Shown here piece by piece: positions 21,234-32,507 of a stretch of 64,000 nucleotides of DNA (position 1 is the stretch's first letter; the number at the start of each line of letters is the position of its first letter). The stretch comes from Pseudoneurospora amorphoporcata (Eukaryota > Ascomycota > Sordariomycetes > Sordariales > Sordariaceae). The stretch lies in assembly GCA_033297205.1 (NCBI GenBank), contig MU859072.1, positions 186,001-250,000 of the forward strand, in the 5' to 3' direction. The position numbers were made by a program, and so were the translations under genes. Below the pieces are notes generated by a model. That model made no database searches. It saw only the letters and a program-made list of their open reading frames with translations, and was not told the origin of the DNA.

Positions 21234-22395
21234 GATGGCCGATATGTGATGCTAACACCCGACAGGACGATGGTGGGATGGCAGTGGGATGATTGTCGGT
21301 GCCACTTGCAAGAGCGGTTCAGGGTTCGGCGCGAGGGTCGAGGGAGGGAAGCTCCAGAACGACGCAGATGGAGGAGGCTGACAGAATATGGGGGTCGGCA
21401 CGAGTCGGAGCTCTAAGGATGGATGATAACCTGGCAGCTTCGCGATTCTCCGCGCTGTGGTGCTGTTTTGCCGCTTTTGCTCCGTTTGCCCTCTCTTGCT
21501 CAAGGTCTCCCAAGTTGGTTGGTTGCTTGGAGCTCACAAAGTCGAGAGCGCGGTGCTCGCTGCAGTCGGTGTACTAGTACAATCGCACCACCATGAAAGG
21601 AAGGTTTGGGGATCCGGGGGACAGCTATAAAGTCCGGGACGATGCGACGTGGTCGAGGATCGGCGACCAGAGCTTGAGGTGAAGGCGTTGTTGTTGTTGT
21701 GTTGGTGTTGAGAGCGAGGAAGCTCTGTGCGCGCGATTGGGCAATCAACTTTCAAAGGTGGACTGTGGATGGTGAAGATTGAAGAGGCTGGCCCGCTGCC
21801 GTAAACAATTTTTGGCGTGAGTACTGGGACAGCGGTACGTACCGCGACCGGGCAGGAATCATTGGTGCCCAGGGCGTTTCCCGGCTGGCAACTGGAACCT
21901 GCAACGCGAATCTTGGACGCGCCGGGCCTGTGTGCTGGAGATTTTGGGACAACAGACAAGCGTTAACCCCTTTTTGGCAGCATGTTTTTCTCCCGCCTCT
22001 GAATCGCTGTAACTGTCCAATCATCGTTGACAACGTCATCGATGTGCCCGTTCAACTTTCAACTCATAATGTCAAATGCAGACACCGAATGCTCTTGTTT
22101 ATAGCCGAATAATTCATGTAAACTAACATTACTTCATGGTCATCGTCTAAATAATATTCTCTACAATTTTATTTCATGCATACCGACTCACATCATGACT
22201 AGTCTGCTCAAACCCGTGCGAAGTCAGCACTAACTCGCAGAGTCTGCTCGAACGCTTCCCCATTTTCATTACCACAGGTACACAGTCTGACATGTGGGTT
22301 AACTTGTCTTCTGGCTAGAGCCCATCATGCCATAAATCCATGGCCCTTTCCAGCTTCACGTTAGCAACGTGGTGGCTAGAAGCTGCAATATTCTC
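21234..22395. other. Promoter of nup170 and downstream spacer
   Basis: About 1.16 kb. The part next to 21233 should drive nup170 (minus strand). A TTG-rich patch lies near 21686-21712. The distal 300 bp (22080-22380) are AT-rich and likely belong to the 3' UTR of the ketoacyl reductase gene. No coding feature supported. Confidence 0.4.
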
Positions 22396-23488
22396 TTACT
22401 GCTTCTTGGCCTCACGAGCAGCCTTCTTGAGAGCGCGGTTGCGAATGTCGATGTGCATGTTCTTGTTCAGCTTGAGAGTGAAATAGCTGTAGACACCAAC
22501 AGTGTTCTCAATAACCCACTTGAAAACAGCGTGGCTCCACCAAGGGGTGTAAGTGTTGGGGAAGGGCTCGGAGCTGTTGAGGCCAACCTTGCCGAGAGCA
22601 GAGCGGACGAACTGCTTGGGGTTGGGGATGAGGAGGCTGGTGCGACGGATCTTGCTCATGGCAGTGGTGACGAGGTAGCTGACAACAAGTTGGACATCGA
22701 CGCCCTGATCCTTGAGCTCGGAAGAAAGAGCGCTGCTCCAGTGCTGGAGGAAAGCCTTGCTGCCGCTGTAGGTGGCAAGGTAGGGAGTGGGCATGACACC
22801 GGCGAAGGAGCCCATGGTAAGGATAAGACCCTTCTTGCGCTGGGCGAGGATGGGAGCGACAACCTTGGTGGTCTTGAGTGTGCCGAGGCAGTTGATGGTG
22901 ACAATGTTCTGGAGCTCGTCGCGGTCGGTCTGGAGGAAGGGAACGGGGATGCTGTGGGACTGGCCAACGTTGTTGATCAAGATACCAATGTCGAGGCCCT
23001 TGATGAGCTCGGCAAGACGCTCGTAGTCGGAATCGTCGTCCTTGGAGAAGTCCATGGCGAAGGTCTTGGCCTTGAGGCCATCCCATCTGAGCTCAAGCTC
23101 GCGGGCGAGGGTATCGAGCTTGGACTGAGTGCGAGAGACGAGAACGAGGTTAAAGCCCTTGGAAGCGAGCTGCTGAGCGAACTCCTTGCCGAGACCGTCA
23201 GAGGCGCCGGTAACGACAGCCCAGGTGCCCTTCTTGCCATACTTGCGGAGCTGTTAAGGTTCTTCCTGTCAGCCGCATTCTCCAATATTTCATCCCAAGT
23301 GAACAGAGCTTACGAAGACGTACGTTGGTGCCGCTCAGGATGAAAGCGTTAAGGAGGAGCTGGAGGAAAGCGCCGACGCGAGTAGCGACGTAAAGGGCGC
23401 CGATGCCAGCAAGAGTCCATTGGCCATATTGGGGGATGGAGTCCCAGACTTGAGGGACTGAGCCCCAGACTTGGGCAACCTTATCCAT
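22396..23488 (-). CDS. Very-long-chain 3-ketoacyl-CoA reductase (Ifa38/KAR type)
   Basis: Exons 23324-23488 and 22396-23250 give 339 residues (yeast Ifa38: 347). The 73-nt intron (GTACGT donor, AACAG acceptor) is in phase 0. A membrane segment lies near residues 20-50 (WTLAGIGALYVATRVGAFLQLLL). The short-chain dehydrogenase fold follows: cofactor motif TGASDGLG at 69-76, NNVG at 148-151, catalytic Ser203, Tyr216 and Lys220 (YSGSK). The C terminus is Lys-rich (KKAAREAKKQ), as in ER-resident members. It performs the second step of fatty-acid elongation, NADPH reduction of 3-ketoacyl-CoA, feeding sphingolipid synthesis. It is transcribed divergently from ERG28 571 bp away. Confidence 0.94.
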
Positions 23489-24059
23489 TGTGTATAGGTT
23501 GTCGGCGAAAGTCCTTGATGATTTCAGCCTTTCTTGGGTTGGATTCGAGAGTTGTGAGACTTTCCAAGTTGGGTCCGCCCGCAAATAAAATGTTGGGAAC
23601 TTTTTGGGTAGGGGTCGAACTCGCCTCGGCTGCGCTTGCATGTGTCAGCCGCTAAGATTTTCGTGGCGTCCCGCCGCGCGGCCCCGGCGACAGGACCTAT
23701 GCTGTCTCCGTTTTGCGGAACCATCGAGCCATCATTCGCGTCCGCCATTGAACTCCGGAGCTGAGGGAAGCTCTGGCCACCGGCCAATGAAGGGCGTTGT
23801 TCATGGAGGAAAAGGGGGAGCCTGGCGGGAATTTATTTATTGCCTCCAAATGTCGTCCAATGCCTGTGGACTTGCGTCATTGATGCTGCGATGACCCCTG
23901 TCTCTCGCGCTTGAGAAAGGGTTCCATGACTCCATCGCCCGAACTGGAACAGGAAACAAACAAAACAACAACCACAAAAGGGGCTTTGATTTAAGAATTT
24001 TCGACTGACGAGAGCTTTCTTCCCCGACGACGAACCGCTTTATAACTACCCGAATCGAG
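23489..24059. promoter_or_regulatory. Shared divergent promoter of ketoacyl-CoA reductase and ERG28
   Basis: 571 bp separate the two start codons on opposite strands. Both products act at the ER in lipid synthesis, so common regulation is plausible. I saw no certain TATA element or a confident sterol-response motif by eye; the TTTATAAC at about 24037-24044 is near the ERG28 start and may be a weak TATA. Confidence 0.5.
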
Positions 24060-24677
24060 ATGGACGCCATCAAGGCTTTCCTGCCTTCGGGCGAGAAGGG
24101 CCTCCTCCCCTACTATCTCTTCTTTGTAAGTTGCTGATTACTGCTTCTCCTGACCCCTCACCTGGTTTCGCAACACGCGAATTTGCAGTTCACTGACTAA
24201 CCCACCCTTTTCCAGGTCTCCATCGTAGCCATGGGCAACGCCCTCCAAAACTACAGCACACTCCACTACACGAGACGTCTCTACAACGGGCGCTTCGTCC
24301 CCAACACCTCCCTGCCGCCTGCGAAGGGCAAGTTCAGCCCGGAGGATAGCGTCGACGTGCTGAAGCCCGTCACGCCCTCGGAGGCGGAGAAGAAGGATGT
24401 TGCTGCCAAGGACCAGGTCACGCCGCTGGCGGCCCGCGTCTTCGGCACCTACACCTTTATGGCCGGCATCATCCGCTTCTACGCGTGCTACAACCTCGAA
24501 AACGAGTCGCTGTACAAGCTCGGTATCTGGACCCACGTCATTGCCGCCGTGCACTTTACGAGCGAGATGTTCATCTACAGGACGCAGCGGTTCAGCGGAC
24601 CCCAGATCTTCCCCTTCTTGGCGGCGTATGGCGGTACTTTGTGGATGGTGTTGCAGTATGGTCACTACGTTCAGTAA
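24060..24677 (+). CDS. erg28: Ergosterol biosynthesis scaffold protein Erg28
   Basis: Exons 24060-24125 and 24216-24677 give 175 residues. The 90-nt intron has a GTAAGT donor, a CTAAC branch site and a TCCAG acceptor and is in phase 0. Several hydrophobic segments are seen: PYYLFFVSIVAMGNALQNY around residues 17-36, TPLAARVFGTYTFMAGIIRF near 95-115, LGIWTHVIAAVHFTSEMFIY, and the C-terminal QIFPFLAAYGGTLWMVLQY. The motif ALQNYSTLHYTRRLYNG and the TWT/T-FRxxxCYNLENE type segment are hallmarks of Erg28, the ER membrane protein that tethers the C-4 demethylation enzymes Erg25, Erg26 and Erg27. A 25-residue Lys/Glu/Pro-rich insert between the first and second membrane regions is longer than in yeast. 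Divergent neighbour: ketoacyl-CoA reductase. Confidence 0.92.
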
Positions 24678-24881
24678 GGGACATGCGCAAAGGACTAGCT
24701 GCTCCTTGAGACAGAGGGGATGACCAGAACAGGACTCAAGACAGTGAACGGATCTTTACCATAATAAGCGTGACAAGGTAGACGGGGGATAATACGCATG
24801 ATAACAGGCGACGTGGAAAATGTACTACTAATTAATACGCTTTCCTGTCGAAGAGAGAAGCGAGCGCATCATGTACCCCGA

Positions 24882-26238
24882 CTACCGCAATGACATGCGA
24901 TAGAGCTCACCACCACAGTCTCTGAGGCGCGCGGCCGCCTGCTCCGGAGTGATATCCCTCTGCGGCTCAGCCATCAACTCATACCCGACCAAGAACTTGC
25001 GCACGGTAGCGGACCTGAGAAGGGGAGGGTAGAAGTGCATATGGAACCAGCTCATCTCGGCCTCTTCCTCCGTGCAATCCAGCGGCGATTGGTGAATGCC
25101 GGAACCTGTTACTTGTTAGCTTCTTCTGCCTCGTTGCTGACCGGAATCACAGTGGAGGGCAGACTTACTATAAGGGAAGTTCGTCTCAAACAAGTTATCA
25201 TATCTTCTGGTAACCTCCTGCACCGCCTCCGCGAACTGCAGTCTCTCCTCGCTCGTAAGCTCCACGAGCGCGCGCACATGTCTCTTCGCAATGACGAGCA
25301 CCTCAAACGGCCAGACGGCCCACCAAGGGCAGACAACCAAGAACGCGTCGTTCTGCCAGACCACGCGCTCGCCCTTGGCCATCTCCACCTTGACGTAGTC
25401 CTCCAGCAGGTGCCTTCCCTTGTGCTCCCGGTGGTACTTGATCATCTGCACCAGCTCCTTGCTGGGTTCCTCAGGCAGCGTGCTCGTCGTCCAGATCTGG
25501 CAGTGCGGGTGCGGGTTCGAGCAGCCCATGGCCGCGCCCTTGTTCTCGAAGATCTGCATGTACCGCAGCTGCTCTTGCGAGGGAGTGACCTCGCCGTCCG
25601 CGTTGGGCGGGATCTCGCTGAGCGCCCGCGCGCCGGCGTCGTTGAGCGGGTGCGAAGCTGACAGGTGACTGGCGTAGATGCGTGTCCAGGTCTCGATCAC
25701 GGGCACGATTTCGGAAGCGCTCATGTCCGCCAAAGTGGTGTCATGCTTGGCGGAGAAGGTGAGCACGTAGCACCGGCCTGTGGCGGGCTGTGCTTGGAGG
25801 AGGAGAGAGGCAATGTCATCGTCAGAGGTGGCCTGTGGAGGGTGGTATTCTTGCTGTTCTTCCTTGACGGCGCTGTAGTCGTTGACGAAGGCGAATGTAT
25901 TTTTGTAGTGCGGGTTCGAGTCGCCTTGGGCGCGCTTGTTGCCGGGGCAGAGGTAGCACTAATTTGCGGTGTTAGTGAGTGAAACTTGTCACGCAGGATT
26001 GGGAATCACTCACCTGGGGATCGTACTCGGGAAGCTTGTTGAGGGCTGGAGCCTCTTGCTGTCCCCTGGTTGTGGTTCGTTAACACAATTTGCGCCAACT
26101 ATTGTTTTAAATTGGCGCAGAAATGCTGGAGACTCACTGCCATGGCCTCTTGGTCCTGTGAGGCGATACAAGCAACCAAGAGCCGTTGAGCGGATTGTAG
26201 CGACGATGCGAAACGTCGTCGAGCACTTTGTCGGTCAT
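24882..26238 (-). CDS. gal7: Galactose-1-phosphate uridylyltransferase
   Basis: Four exons: 26138-26238, 26014-26065, 25169-25958, 24882-25105; 388 residues. Introns of 72, 55 and 63 nt carry GTGAGT, GTGAGT and GTAAGT donors, and all junctions keep frame. The enzyme transfers UMP between UDP-glucose and galactose-1-phosphate in the Leloir pathway. Visible signatures: RRYNPLNGSWLLVSPHR near residue 12, zinc-site pair Cys52/Cys55 (CYLCPGN), and the catalytic His-Pro-His at 201-203 within GCSNPHPHCQIW, plus the C-terminal SWFHMHFYPPLLRS segment. Between the N-terminal domain and HPH there is a polar insertion (about 160-185) typical of fungal members. Other galactose genes are not in this window. 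The first exon is short and its ATG is the only one fitting the conserved N terminus. Confidence 0.95.
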
Positions 26239-27729
26239 GCTGCGTTTCCTCGAGAAACTTGGAGGAAATGGATATATGCGATTTCGAAGAAAAGGGTTGG
26301 GGTGAAGACAGAAGGATGCTGTTGATATATTTGATGTCTATAAATGAAGTGTCCAAGGATGTGGACTGGTAGCTGGTGTTTTCCACTTTTGAAGCGTCAT
26401 ATGCTCGGGATGCTCTCCCTGAGGCAACCTGGTCACAACTACCGAAACGTTTTTCTTCAGGTACAACGGCCGGGTACCAGACAAGATGAAATGATATTTT
26501 CGGCGTTCTTCGGCCTTACTGCCTTAAAGTACCAAGCATACCAACGGAACATTTATAGCGTAATGGGGCCGCTTCTGAGAACAGGCTGTACAGCAGCATC
26601 TGGCCGCTGGCTTGACAGTGAGATACAGGTCATTCTTGGGTTGAAATTCCAAGGCGCCGTGACACGTTCTTGTGCAAACACCATTGATGAGCCCACGAAC
26701 TCACAGTTTTCCCGTGTTTTCTGAGGCTCAAAAGACGCTATTCATCAGACAGCAACTTGCATCAGATGTAACGAAGTGTGGAGGGCTGCTTCAGTGCGGG
26801 GTACGCAATGGAATAAATGTCAGTTGGAACTTGGAAGGTACCGATACATTCCGACTATTGATACACTGCAAATTTATGCTCTCCAGAAGAAGAACGAAAT
26901 CCCAAACCTTAGTCGTTTACGATATGGATGATGTGTGGCAGGAGACATATGTAAGAAAAACATCATGGTGTTCTCCAAATCGAAGCAATCACTCCCCTCG
27001 TTGCCCCTCACGATGTTGAAACCAATTGGAAGCAACCCCGCGTCTAAACAAGCTCCTGTGGGGCTCCTCCGCACCATGTTAGTGGAGCGCTTGCACACAG
27101 TCGCTCCATCGATGCTTGACCGTTCCATGCGCCAACTTGACAAGGGACGGATTGGTGCATTCTCTCAGGTCCGTACCGCCTTGCGTGAGCAAGTATTTTT
27201 GACGTGTTTGAAAGATGATTGTGTAGAACTTATTGTAAGATTCATCTGGAGGATTGACTTTCATCTGAAGTGCTGAAAAACCTTTGTCTGCCAAGCTCAC
27301 CGTTCCCAGACGTTGCTTGAAGGGCTGCTACGGGTTAGGGTTGTAACGTCAAAGCGGCAACCTTCGGGACTACTTCGGAGCCACCACCAAAGTGGGTTTC
27401 CAGCTGGAGCCACCTGTCCGCTCATTGCTCAATGCCGCACTTGGGGATTCAGCCCCTGGCCCTGCTGGTTCCAAGGTGCAACACCCTCGTACAACCGCAA
27501 CATCGCCGCCATCAAGGCCATCGACATAACTTCATCGACAACTCACCGGCAGCCGCCTAGTTCATCAATATACGCATTACAGCAGCATTGCAACCGTCCT
27601 GACTCTTTTTCATTCCCATTTTGGGGCTTTCAGCGGTGGATTTCGGACAACGTTAACCCCCTTTCTGACTCCTCACACCCGGCACATTAATCGGATTATC
27701 CTAATCCCCGTCCCTCGGGGACATCCACC
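26239..27729. other. Divergent spacer between gal7 and ada2
   Basis: 1.49 kb between the two divergent start codons. It should hold both promoters. Open frames of 70-126 codons on both strands have no domain or codon bias. No RNA gene or repeat recognised. Confidence 0.4.
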
Positions 27730-29509
27730 ATGGGCGTCATCCGCAAGAAGATCGCTGCACGAGGCGGCGAAGGAGGAGTGAAGTACGTTTGCGACGTCTG
27801 CTCAGCAGACATAACGTCTACGGTAGGTTTGTGTTTTCATATAGTCAACAATGCCTCACAGCCTTGGTCCCAGCGCTTGGACGTCATATCTCCCTTCCGA
27901 TGCGGCCGCTACCGTTGCCCCGGACCTCGCGTCGCGCGAATCACGAGATGTTGTGGGGTCAGGGAACCTCTTTGGACTTCGACCCTCTGGCTCCCAACAA
28001 CAACAAGCCAGCTAACCTTACAACTTTTCACAGGTTCGAATTAGATGTGCCCACAGCGCCTGCAATGAATATGATCTCTGTGTCCAATGCTTTGCGCAAG
28101 GAGCGTCCAGCAATGCGCATCAGCCACAAACACATCCATACCGAGTAATCGAACAGAACTCGTTTCCCATATTCGACCGAGAATGGGGCGCGGACGAGGA
28201 GCTCCTTCTTCTGGAGGGCGCGCAGATCTACGGGTTGGGTTCTTGGGCCGACATCGCGGACCACATTGGCGGCTACCGAGACAAGGACGAGGTACGCGAC
28301 CACTACCTCGAGGTCTACGTCGACTCCCCCAAGTTTCCCCTGCCGAAACGATGCAGTCCTCACGATATGGAACTGGCAAATGAAATCTCGAGAGAAGAAT
28401 TTCAGGCGCGCAAGAAGCGACGCATTGAGGAGAGGAGGGAAGCCGCTAAGAACGCTCCGACCCTGCAAGCGAAGACGAAGCCGACAGCCAGTGTTCCGTC
28501 GTGTCACGAGATCCAAGGATACATGCCTGGACGTTTGGAGTTCGAGACCGAGTTCTGTAACGAAGCGGAAGAGGCTGTTCAACTCATGCAGTTCGACCCA
28601 GGAGACGGAATTAACCCACGGACAGGCGAGATGGAACCCGAGATGGAGCTCAAACTTACCGTCATGGAGATCTACAACTGTCGTTTGACGCAACGTGTCG
28701 AAAGGAAGAAGGTTATCTTCGAGCATAACTTGCTTGATTATAGGGAAAACACCAAGTCGGAAAAGAAGCGGTCGAAGGAGGAGCGCGATCTTTTAAACAA
28801 GGCTAAGCCCTTTGCGCGGATGATGAACCGCGTCGACTTTGAGCAGTTCTGCCAAGGGTTGATCGACGAGCTCAACTTGCGACAGGCAATTACACAACTA
28901 CAGGAATGGCGCAGTCTCCGGATTGGTGATCTACGAAGCGGCGAGAAGTACGAGCAGGAGAAGGCGGCGCGCATTCAGAAATCAATACCGCTGGGTTCCA
29001 TGGATCGTGAACGACTAGCGAGTGCTCAGCGGAGCAAGCAACCGCCACCACCAGATCCGCCAAGTGGCGCAGCTTTGCTGGTACAACCCGAGTTGCCGGC
29101 ACGCATGCAGTCACCTCATGTCATCGCCGAGGCCGAGAAGCTCAGCGTGATGAAATTCGAGCCTGGGCAGGTCAACGGTGGAAGTGTAATCTTTGCCAAT
29201 GGTAATACGACACCATCGAAACAGAAGTTCCTACCGCAACCTATTCCCGGGATACAACCCCTCCCACTTTCTCAGGATAATGCTCCCGACCTTCATCTCC
29301 TCACGCCGGAAGAGGTTAAGCTGTGTGAGGTGCTCAGGATCCAACCTAAGCCTTACCTGATGATCAAGGAGCAGATCCTCAAGGAAGCCGTCAAGGGCAA
29401 CGGGAGTTTGAAGAGGAAGCAGGCTAAGGACATCTGCAGAGTCGATCAGCAGAAAGGAGGAAGGATCTTTGATTTTATGGTGAATGCTGGCTGGGTGGTC
29501 AAGGCTTAG
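27730..29509 (+). CDS. ada2: Transcriptional adaptor Ada2 (SAGA/ADA complex)
   Basis: Exons 27730-27822 and 28034-29509 give 522 residues. The 211-nt intron (GTAGGT donor, GCTAAC branch, CACAG acceptor) is the longest in the window and splits a ZZ zinc finger in phase 0. Domains in order: ZZ finger (about 19-65, with CDVC, CAHSAC and CVQC cysteine pairs), SANT/Myb-like domain (about 77-130, FDREWGADEELLLLEG and WADIADHIGGYRDKDEV), a central ADA-box region with YMPGRLEFETEFCNEAE, and a C-terminal SWIRM domain (about 435-520, LLTPEEVKLCEVLRIQPKPY). Ada2 binds the Gcn5 acetyltransferase and helps it act on nucleosomes. Divergent from gal7, 1.5 kb away. Confidence 0.96.
27823..28033 (+). other. 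Long ADA2 intron with open reading frames
   Basis: If retained, the ADA2 frame stays open through the whole intron and stops at 28042-28044, giving a 104-residue product lacking all of the functional domains. A second frame from ATG 27851 to TAA 28013-28015 (54 codons, C-biased) lies entirely inside; its stop overlaps the branch site. See findings. Confidence 0.6.
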
Positions 29510-32507
29510 AGGACCCGATCAGACCATATGAACTAGCAAAGGTTGGGCGGGCGCTTTTGGTTTTGCGTGATAAGCGTTGGAGCTTGGCGAATGGATTTTA
29601 TGCTTTAATGAAGATAATGGCGTTTGGGGACAGGAATGTTGAGTGCCAAAAGGGATACCCTCATACACACGCTTAGAAGACAGGGCGTTTCCAGCGGGCT
29701 CTAGCTTTTTTCCTGGGCTCTGGAAAGACGTAGCTGGCGTACATTCATATCATATTTACATCTGCATATAGTACTCTTCTTGGTTCTACTCTTATGACCA
29801 TCTTACTTTCTTGCTGGAGCGGCACTACAACTCAGAGATTACTCATCAAATTTGGCTTTCTTCGCACGATGTTAGTTGCTGAATAGGAGCAAGCGGCGCG
29901 CATTCCACCTCGCCGCACCATATAATACCATCTGTTCCTGCGATCCCCATGGGGAGCCCTTGTCTTTCCCATATACTGCGAGTGCTTCCTCAATACATTT
30001 CCCGGCCACATGCGCCGCGCATCAGGAAGCGATGCTCAAAATCCTCGGTTATTGATTACCGTCTCCCATAAATGCTTGTAGACCAGGACAACACCTCAAA
30101 AAGATACTATACCCAGGGCTTATTGTTGCGAGGCCTCCATATTACCTACCCAGTGTCTGAGATCTGACCCACGGGTGAGTTACACAGCTTTTGTTGATGC
30201 ATTTCACATCGAGTGAAAATATTCTATCCAAAAGTCAAATTGCCATCTCAAACGCGCAAATCGCTTGAGGTCACAAGAAAGGCGCAGCTGAGCGCCTATT
30301 ATTGATTCATTGTAAATAGGCAAAAAAGACACTAGCGCCCCCCAGGTACCCTACGATGAAAGCGGGTGACATCACATGCGCGTTTATTGGGGTGGTATGC
30401 GGTTAGTTATTTACCATGCTGAGGTGGTTGGTTGTTCGTTAACTTTCATGGAAATGGAAGGCAAAGGCAAAGGCTTTGGGAAAGATCAACATTGATGGTA
30501 AAGATTCCCGCCCTTTTAACAAAAGACATCGGCATGCTCACCATTAATACCAGGGGGAAGACGTTCTTTCAGTTGGCGCGCACAAGGGTCTCTTTCCAGG
30601 CCGCTATCGTCCCCGATACCGTTCGCTGTTCCAGAAATGTCCCCTCGGGCCTTTCTTGAAACGTCTGGGTCCGGGGTAGATTGGTCGGCCCTATGAGAAC
30701 CGTTTCTTTTTCAACGTGAGATGGAAGACCTTGGCTTTGGAGGACTTAAAAAAAAAAAAAAAAAGATGGAGATATGTACGCAGTGTATGTAATGTGTGCA
30801 ATCAATTGGGCAAGCAAACTTGATTTGTTTCAAAAGGCGCGACCCTGTGTCGCAATGTGCAGGTCTGGCGCGAAAGAGATGTGCCCAAGAGCCTATGAGG
30901 TCATTCAGACAGATAGCCTTCTTGACAACCAGGGGCAGGCAATCTGTTTCTGTCACACACCATCTTTTTGCAAAGAATGGATGACACTCAGCCTTCCAGA
31001 AATCGTAATCAATATTCTGGGACACGACCATGAAGGAGGTGGCACTGACACCGCCCACAACGGGTATACGCAACCATACAATATTTGGCAGGTGGGATTG
31101 GCCTCGTTCGTTGGAAGAATACCTCGGTGTCTGATCGAGCTGACCCCTTGTGTTCCTCTTGAGGTTGATGTTGCGAAGTGGAAGAGGAGCAGAAATACAG
31201 ACAAGGCCCAGACCACCTTCTGGGTTTCGGCGGATGTAGGGGTACCGGCATGCTGAAAGTCGGGCGACTGCAGGGACCAATCCGGTCGGGTGTGATGCTG
31301 GGTTCGCTTAGTTCGTCATGGAGGCCCCACTGCATCCCACCGGCCGGTGGAGGGGGGCGCTGGTTTTCAGCTTCCTTCCTCTCAGTCGGCGGGCACTCTG
31401 GTCATCTGGATCTGTCTGTCTCTCCTGGTCTCTCTACTTTCCGCTCTTACCTAACCTGAACCTACAGAATGCTTCTCTTCCTTTTATTCTTTTTTCTTGC
31501 AATTCTAACCAATCCTTTGATTTCTCTTGGTGTTGGTCTCTTGCGCCCCGAAGCAACATGCACTGACCCGACCATCTCGAAGCTTATCTTCCTGACCCTT
31601 CAAACAAGCCCCCCTCCTACGGACGGGTGCTCAGGCCCCCCGCCAGCCTAAAAATATACCCCACGATCCTGTCTCCAGCCAAAAGGCTTGGCGACCGGAA
31701 GTCCAGCCTCCAGCCTTTCCATATCATCAGGATTCCGTCCTTGGACATTCCTCAAGGTATCTGGCCTGACTTTCCGGGTTCCGACTCGACCTTGCACAAA
31801 ATAAACTACGTATACACAACGTCGACCGGGCACGCGACCCGGGAAACTCGGCGTATTTTATACCGTTCGTCATTGGACTTCACGGCTCTTTTGTCCTCGC
31901 TACCTACACGAGGCTCATCTCGCTCGCAAACAGCAACCGTTTCAACTTGCTCGACGTCGACTCCACCGTTCTGCCCTCTTAAAGCTCCGTCAATCACTGC
32001 GTCTCTGTCAGACGATCCGGATCGACTTATTCCCTGTTCCCAACCCCGAGCTTACAATTACACAACGCTACCGAGTCTGGTTGTTCAACCCCTTATTTTG
32101 TCTTTGACAGTTGGCGGCTACAAAGACATTTGTTGTGTTTTGTTTTGTTAACAAACCACGTACTTTCACCGCGTCTTGTCGGCCTTCCAGAAATAAACGC
32201 CGAACCTTTTACTAGCACCAGGTCTAGCCATTCACGCCTGCGGAGCCGCGCTTCAGACCTGCCCATCCTTCTTCAAACGGTTTGGACTTGTTGAGTTGGC
32301 GGTAACGCTACGTTTTGGGTCGCCGACATCCCTGGCCGCCCTTCCCTGGATCCCTCTTACTGGTTTCTGCTGTCTTCTTTACAACGGCAAAGATTGCCCA
32401 ATCCATACAAGCCTCAACTTCTCGCCTGAATAGCAAGCAAAGAACAGCAATCCTTACTCCTCCACGCCGACGATTCTACGTCGTCGTGTGCTTTCCCCTG
32501 CGCAGCG
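29510..32507. other. 3-kb spacer, including a probable long leader of the magnesium transporter gene
   Basis: No supported gene. Frames at 30774-31256 (+) and 30711-31280 (-) are mutually overlapping and domain-free. An A17 run is at 30748-30764. From about 31440 to 32507 the plus strand is strongly pyrimidine-rich (CT), like long 5' UTR/promoter regions of fungal housekeeping genes, so part of it is probably leader of the gene at 32508. Confidence 0.4.
30748..30764. repeat. Poly-A tract (A17)
   Basis: Seventeen consecutive A residues on the plus strand in an otherwise gene-free spacer. No adjacent open frame with reverse-transcriptase features and no obvious target-site duplication, so it is not enough to call a retroposed element. 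Confidence 0.8.

Noticed and set aside
22369..23343. 324-codon plus-strand frame over the ketoacyl-CoA reductase gene
   Set aside because: Antisense shadow; the minus strand encodes a complete SDR enzyme with catalytic residues.
30740..30775. A17 tract as the tail of a LINE or processed pseudogene
   Set aside because: No reverse-transcriptase, nuclease or gene-derived sequence next to it and no target-site duplication visible.
30711..31280. Overlapping open frames on both strands (160 and 189 codons)
   Set aside because: The frames overlap each other on opposite strands, have no domain, no splice pattern and no coding bias; one contains a poly-Phe run from the A17 tract.
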